Shown here piece by piece: positions 5,909-8,714 of a DNA stretch of 8,714 nucleotides (the stretch's first letter is position 1; the number at the start of each line of letters is the position of its first letter). The notes under the pieces are model-generated. The model made no database searches and was not told the origin of the DNA. It worked only from the letters and a program-made list of their open reading frames with translations. Position numbers and translations under genes: made by a program. The stretch comes from Acidobacteriota bacterium (GTDB taxonomy: Bacteria; Acidobacteriota; Terriglobia; Terriglobales; Acidobacteriaceae): positions 1 through 8,714 of the forward strand of contig JAKBAG010000119.1 in the NCBI GenBank assembly GCA_021809235.1, written 5' to 3'.

Positions 5909-7337
5909 AATTATGCCTGCACTTCGGATTGGACAGCCCTCGGCGGAAGCAGAAAATGATGCCCGCATCCTCGTCATAGATGATGAATCCGCCATTCGTG
6001 AGTCGCTCGAAGTCCTGCTTTCACTCGAGGGCTACACGGTAGAGATGGCTCCGGATGGCGAAGTCGGTCTGCAGCGGCTGGAGCAGAATCTCTACGATCT
6101 GGTTTTGCTTGACCTCGCCCTGCCCGGCCAGTCCGGCATGGAGCTTCTGCCCCAGATCCACGAGCGCTACCCCGAACTGCCCGTGATCATGATCACGGCT
6201 TACGGCACCGTCGACAACGTGGTCGACGCTATCCGGGCCGGCGCGGAAAACTTCATCCAGAAGCCCTGGGACAATGAAAAGCTGCTTGCCGATATCCGCT
6301 CGGCTCTTGCCCGTCATCGCGCCGAGACGGAAAATATCCAGCTCAAGCGGGCCCTCCGCCAGCGCTACAACTTTGCCAACATCGTCGGTAAAAGCGAAGT
6401 CATGCTGCGCATCTTCGATCTGGTGGCCCAGGTGGCACCCAGCCGCTCCACGGTTCTGATTCTGGGCGAAAGCGGCACCGGCAAGGAACTGATCGCCAAG
6501 GCCCTCCATGCCGGCTCTCCGCGCAAGGACAAGCCCTTTGTTCCGGTCAACACCGGCTCCATGTCCTCCGAACTGCTGGAATCCACACTCTTTGGCCATG
6601 TCAAAGGCTCCTTCACTTCGGCGGTAGCCAACAAAAAAGGGCTGTTTGAGATTGCCCACGGCGGCACGCTGTTTCTGGACGAAATCGGGAACATGGGCAT
6701 GGATACACAGGCCAAAATCCTGCGCGTGCTGCAGGACCGCCGCTTCATGCAGGTCGGCGGCACCCATGAGATTCAGGTCGACGTGCGCATCGTGGCCGCC
6801 ACCAACGTGGATCTGCGTCAGGCCGTGCGTGAAGGCCGCTTCCGCGAAGATCTCTTCTACCGGCTCAACGTCATCTCCATTGATCTACCTCCGCTGCGCA
6901 GCCGCCGCGAGGATATTCCACTCCTGATCAACCGATTTTTAGAGCAGTACTCAAAGGACAACGGGCTGGAGACCCGACGTATCACCCAGGATGCCATGCG
7001 CGCGCTGATCGACTACGACTGGCCGGGCAATGTCCGTGAGCTGGAAAACGTAGTTGAGCGATGCGTGGTCCTGTCTACCAGTTCACTGATCGACTCCGGG
7101 CTTCTGCCGCCGCAAATCAGCGGACGATCCCTGCCCGCCGCACTGCTGGAGGACAATCCCCACGCCTCGCTGTTCGACATCATGGAAGTGATCGAGCGGC
7201 GCATCATTCTGGAAAAGCTCGAGCGCTGCAACTGGAACCAGACCGAGGCCGCCGAGCAGTTTCGGATTCCACTCTCTACGCTGAACCAGAAGATCAAACG
7301 CCTGAATATCGAAATCCGCAAAAAGGGCCGGGAATAA
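5901..7337 (+). CDS. NtrC-family sigma-54-dependent response regulator
   Basis: A 478-residue activator of sigma-54 RNA polymerase, partner of the kinase encoded just upstream. The gene overlaps the kinase gene by 8 nt, and ATG 5901 has AAGGA 9 nt before it. The receiver domain (about 21-135) has the acidic pair Asp27/Asp28, phosphoacceptor Asp71 (LLDLALPG), Thr99 and Lys121. The AAA+ domain (about 160-390) has Walker A GESGTGKE (189-196), Walker B GGTLFLDE (254-261), REDLFYRLN with a likely arginine finger near Arg315, and the sensor II segment WPGNVREL (374-381). A Fis-type helix-turn-helix ends the protein (about 446-470, QTEAAEQFRIPLSTLNQKIK). The sigma-54-contacting loop reads GSFTSA (236-241) where the usual motif is GAFTGA; the key Phe and Thr are kept. 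It probably activates its own operon through the -24/-12 promoter at 2976, plus unknown targets. Family and pairing are secure. Confidence 0.95.
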   Translation: MPEIMPALRIGQPSAEAENDARILVIDDESAIRESLEVLLSLEGYTVEMAPDGEVGLQRLEQNLYDLVLLDLALPGQSGMELLPQIHERYPELPVIMITAYGTVDNVVDAIRAGAENFIQKPWDNEKLLADIRSALARHRAETENIQLKRALRQRYNFANIVGKSEVMLRIFDLVAQVAPSRSTVLILGESGTGKELIAKALHAGSPRKDKPFVPVNTGSMSSELLESTLFGHVKGSFTSAVANKKGLFEIAHGGTLFLDEIGNMGMDTQAKILRVLQDRRFMQVGGTHEIQVDVRIVAATNVDLRQAVREGRFREDLFYRLNVISIDLPPLRSRREDIPLLINRFLEQYSKDNGLETRRITQDAMRALIDYDWPGNVRELENVVERCVVLSTSSLIDSGLLPPQISGRSLPAALLEDNPHASLFDIMEVIERRIILEKLERCNWNQTEAAEQFRIPLSTLNQKIKRLNIEIRKKGRE

Positions 7338-7409
7338 CTTGCCAGGCCCGCACCGGCCAAGCGCGTCGCAATGCAGCATCTGCAAAAACATGCTGCAAAA
7401 TATGCGCAG

Positions 7410-7429
7410 GCATGCGGCTCCCCGCATGC
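7410..7429. terminator. GC-rich hairpin, possible terminator of the two-component operon
   Basis: GCATGCGG and CCGCATGC form a perfect 8-bp stem with a CTCC loop, about 70 nt after the regulator stop and in convergent position. It would be stable in RNA from either strand. The lack of a downstream U-tract argues against a classical intrinsic terminator; a transcript-end-protecting or binding-site role is also possible. Confidence 0.35.
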
Positions 7430-7474
7430 AGTATGGCAGAAACAATGGAAATTGGATGCCAGTGTACAAAACTT

Positions 7475-7488
7475 CCCTGCAACCAGGG
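7475..7488 (-). terminator. Weak hairpin after the small membrane-protein gene
   Basis: On the minus strand, a CCCTG/CAGGG stem of 5 bp with a 4-nt loop begins 32 nt after the small gene's stop and is followed by AAGTTTTG, a short T-containing stretch. The stem is short, so this is only a possible terminator. Confidence 0.25.
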
Positions 7489-7520
7489 TGTCTGCTGAGG
7501 CGGCTCAAGCGGATGGACGT

Positions 7521-7694
7521 CTAATTCGTAGGTGCCGGATGGGACTGCAACGCCGGTGCAGCGGTCTGGGAAGCAGCGTGGCGACGCATACACAGGAAGC
7601 CAAAGCGGCAAATCGCGTATGCAGACAGGACACCGAAACCCAGCGCGGCAAAGACTGCGCAGACAAGCATGACGAGATTGATAACGTTTTGCAT
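7521..7694 (-). CDS. Small single-TM membrane protein of unknown function
   Basis: A 57-residue protein from ATG 7694, with AAGGAG about 12 nt upstream. Residues 3-28 form one hydrophobic helix (INLVMLVCAVFAALGFGVLSAY), followed by ICRFGFLCMRRHA and a polar Ala/Pro/Thr-rich tail of about 17 residues. The basic residues after the helix suggest the C-terminus is cytoplasmic. Three cysteines (12, 29, 35) lie in or near the helix. I do not recognise a characterised family. The reading frame stays open upstream to a TTG at 7856 (111 residues in total) with coding-like composition, but that start lacks a ribosome-binding site, so the short form is preferred. The gene converges on the two-component operon and diverges from uvrA. 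The function is unknown, and it is not clear that it has any link to DNA repair. Confidence 0.6.
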   Translation of the reverse strand: MQNVINLVMLVCAVFAALGFGVLSAYAICRFGFLCMRRHAASQTAAPALQSHPAPTN

Positions 7695-8048
7695 GGCGGT
7701 GTACGGCTCCTTCTCCGGCAGGCGACCCTGACGCGTACTGGTTTCCCAGGCGACTACCAGTTCCGTGGAATCGCCGGAATCGATCTGCGATCCAAACGGA
7801 AGATGATTCAGCTCGACGTGCGGGGTCTCCGAAGCCGCGTTCCCCTCTGGAAACAAAAAATACGCACCCGCCCGTTTTGATGATCAACACATGGATTGTC
7901 GCAGAGATTGCCTGGAAATTGGAGGGTGCAGGTATTGGCAAATAGAATACCCGTGAGCCTTGTCCCGGAATGGTCCCATAGGTAGCAAGTCGGGCCAATG
8001 AGCGGAGAATGATGCTCCGACATCCTGATGGGAACTGAAAGGGGAGCG
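7695..8048. other. Divergent region between the small membrane gene and uvrA
   Basis: A 354-bp stretch. The left half (7695-7856) is open and coding-like in the small gene's frame. The right half is more AT-rich in places and should hold the uvrA promoter; the candidate is TTGGAG (7919-7924), 18 nt, TAGAAT (7943-7948). A short palindrome TTGAT-G-ATCAA is at 7877-7887, the inverted repeat GGTATT/AATACC at 7931-7951, and the small hairpin CGGAG/CTCCG at 8003-8019 in the putative uvrA leader. For the leftward gene, TTGATC (7887-7882) and TATTTT (7862-7857) with a 19-nt spacer are a weak candidate promoter. No RNA gene is recognised. Confidence 0.4.
7919..7948 (+). promoter_or_regulatory. Candidate housekeeping promoter of uvrA
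   Basis: TTGGAG (3 of 6 to the -35 consensus) and TAGAAT (5 of 6 to the -10 consensus) are separated by 18 nt. The start site would be near 7955, giving a leader of roughly 95 nt. The inverted repeat GGTATT/AATACC (7931-7951) spans the -10 box, so a repressor could act there. No SOS (LexA) box that I can name is evident. Confidence 0.3.
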
Positions 8049-8714
8049 ATGGGCATTACGCACATCACGGTTCGAGGTGCGCGACAGCACAATCTGCGTG
8101 ACATCTCGGTGCGGATTCCGCGCAACCAGTTGACGGTCGTCACCGGACCATCCGGTTCGGGAAAAAGCTCTCTGGCATTCGACACCATCTATGCCGAAGG
8201 ACAGCGGCGCTACGTTGAGACGCTCTCAGCCTACGCCCGCCAGTTTCTGGACCAGATCGAGCGCCCGGATGTGGATGCCATTGAGGGACTGAGCCCGGCC
8301 ATTTCCATTGAACAGAAGACGACCAGCCGCAGTCCGCGCTCCACTGTGGGCACCATCACCGAGGTCTACGACTATCTGCGCCTGCTCTACGCCTCGGTGG
8401 GCGTACCGCACTGTCCGCAGTGTGGGCGGCCTATCCAGCGGCAGACCGCTGAGCAGATTGTGCAGCGCGTGCTGGCGGCCGGCGAGACTGGAGCTGAGGC
8501 GCAGCGCGTCACCGTCATGGCTCCAGTGGTACGCGGGCGCAAGGGCGAATTTCGCGAACTGCTGGAGGAGCTGGACCAGCAGGGATTTCGTGCCCGGATT
8601 GACGGCGAGATGCGCGACCTGACAGAGACCGTACTGCTTGACCGGAGGAAGAATCACACGATTGAGGCGGTGGTGGACCGGATTGTGCTGAAGCCCGGAG
8701 CCGAGAAGCGCCTG
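8049..8714 (+). CDS. uvrA: UvrABC excinuclease subunit A, N-terminal part (cut by window edge)
   Basis: The first 222 codons of UvrA, the ATPase that finds DNA damage and loads UvrB in nucleotide excision repair. It opens with MGITHITVRGARQHNLRD, a typical UvrA N-terminus. Walker A GPSGSGKSS is at residues 33-41, followed by FDTIYAEGQRRYVETLSAYARQFL and the GLSPAISIEQK segment, whose Gln89 is the Q-loop residue. A CPQC motif (Cys122, Cys125) follows. The region from about 130 corresponds to the UvrB-binding domain (VVRGRKGEFRELLEEL, ARIDGE, HTIEAVVDRIV). ATG 8049 follows AAAGGGGAG with a 2-nt gap. An in-frame ATG at 8028 would add seven residues, but the purine-rich site lies inside that extension, so 8049 is preferred. 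The frame is open to the last base; the full protein should be about 950 residues. Identity is secure. Confidence 0.96.
   Translation, partial: MGITHITVRGARQHNLRDISVRIPRNQLTVVTGPSGSGKSSLAFDTIYAEGQRRYVETLSAYARQFLDQIERPDVDAIEGLSPAISIEQKTTSRSPRSTVGTITEVYDYLRLLYASVGVPHCPQCGRPIQRQTAEQIVQRVLAAGETGAEAQRVTVMAPVVRGRKGEFRELLEELDQQGFRARIDGEMRDLTETVLLDRRKNHTIEAVVDRIVLKPGAEKRL

Larger units (their letters stand above)
7338..7520. other. Convergent intergenic region with several short hairpins
   Basis: This stretch lies between the converging regulator gene and small membrane-protein gene. It holds three inverted repeats: TGCAGCAT/ATGCTGCA (7372-7379 with 7390-7397), GCATGCGG/CCGCATGC (7410-7417 with 7422-7429), and CCCTG/CAGGG (7475-7479 with 7484-7488). 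None is followed directly by a clear T-run, so termination here may be factor-dependent or weak. No credible gene is seen. Confidence 0.45.

Noticed and set aside
7731..7748. GG-N10-GC spacing on the minus strand upstream of the small membrane gene, as a possible sigma-54 promoter
   Set aside because: Only the GG and GC pairs match; the surrounding positions of both boxes do not fit the consensus, and the GG-N10-GC spacing alone is common by chance.

Overview
This 8.7 kb window is GC-rich chromosomal DNA with a strong G/C preference at third codon positions. The protein types and their layout suggest an Acidobacteriota (Terriglobia-like) genome: an ECF sigma factor followed by a membrane protein and an LTxxQ-type periplasmic protein, a very large PDZ/multi-TM/GAF/PAS histidine kinase paired with an NtrC-type regulator, and a small single-TM protein next to uvrA. 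The taxonomic call is inference from gene style; no rRNA or other marker is present. There are seven protein genes: six complete, and uvrA cut by the right edge. No tRNA, rRNA, CRISPR array or transposon is visible.

Layout. (1) Minus strand, 1834 to 51: a three-gene operon encoding an ECF sigma factor, a single-pass membrane protein that is probably its anti-sigma factor, and an exported Spy/CpxP-like LTxxQ protein with a Met-rich tail. The first two genes overlap by ATGA. (2) Plus strand, 2063-2788: araD, L-ribulose-5-phosphate 4-epimerase, divergent from the sigma operon. (3) Plus strand, 3020-7337: a two-component pair. The kinase combines an exported PDZ domain, about nine membrane helices, GAF, PAS and a full transmitter. 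The regulator is REC, sigma-54 AAA+ and Fis-type HTH, and overlaps the kinase gene by 8 nt. (4) Minus strand, 7694-7521: a 57-residue membrane protein of unknown function. (5) Plus strand from 8049: the first 222 codons of uvrA.

How it fits together. The region before the kinase holds a good -24/-12 (sigma-54) promoter, TGGCATGAAACGTGCA at 2976-2991. A perfect 12-bp palindrome and a longer inverted repeat lie about 85-110 bp upstream of the predicted start site, where an enhancer-binding protein would bind. Since the second gene of the operon encodes a sigma-54 activator, the simplest model is that the pair activates its own transcription. The promoter also fixes the kinase start at 3020. The sigma operon resembles envelope or metal-stress modules in which an ECF factor is held by a membrane anti-sigma and tuned by a periplasmic sensor (the CnrYXH layout). 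An ECF-like promoter just before the sigma gene suggests autoregulation here too. Nothing in the window gives the signal or the wider target genes of either system.
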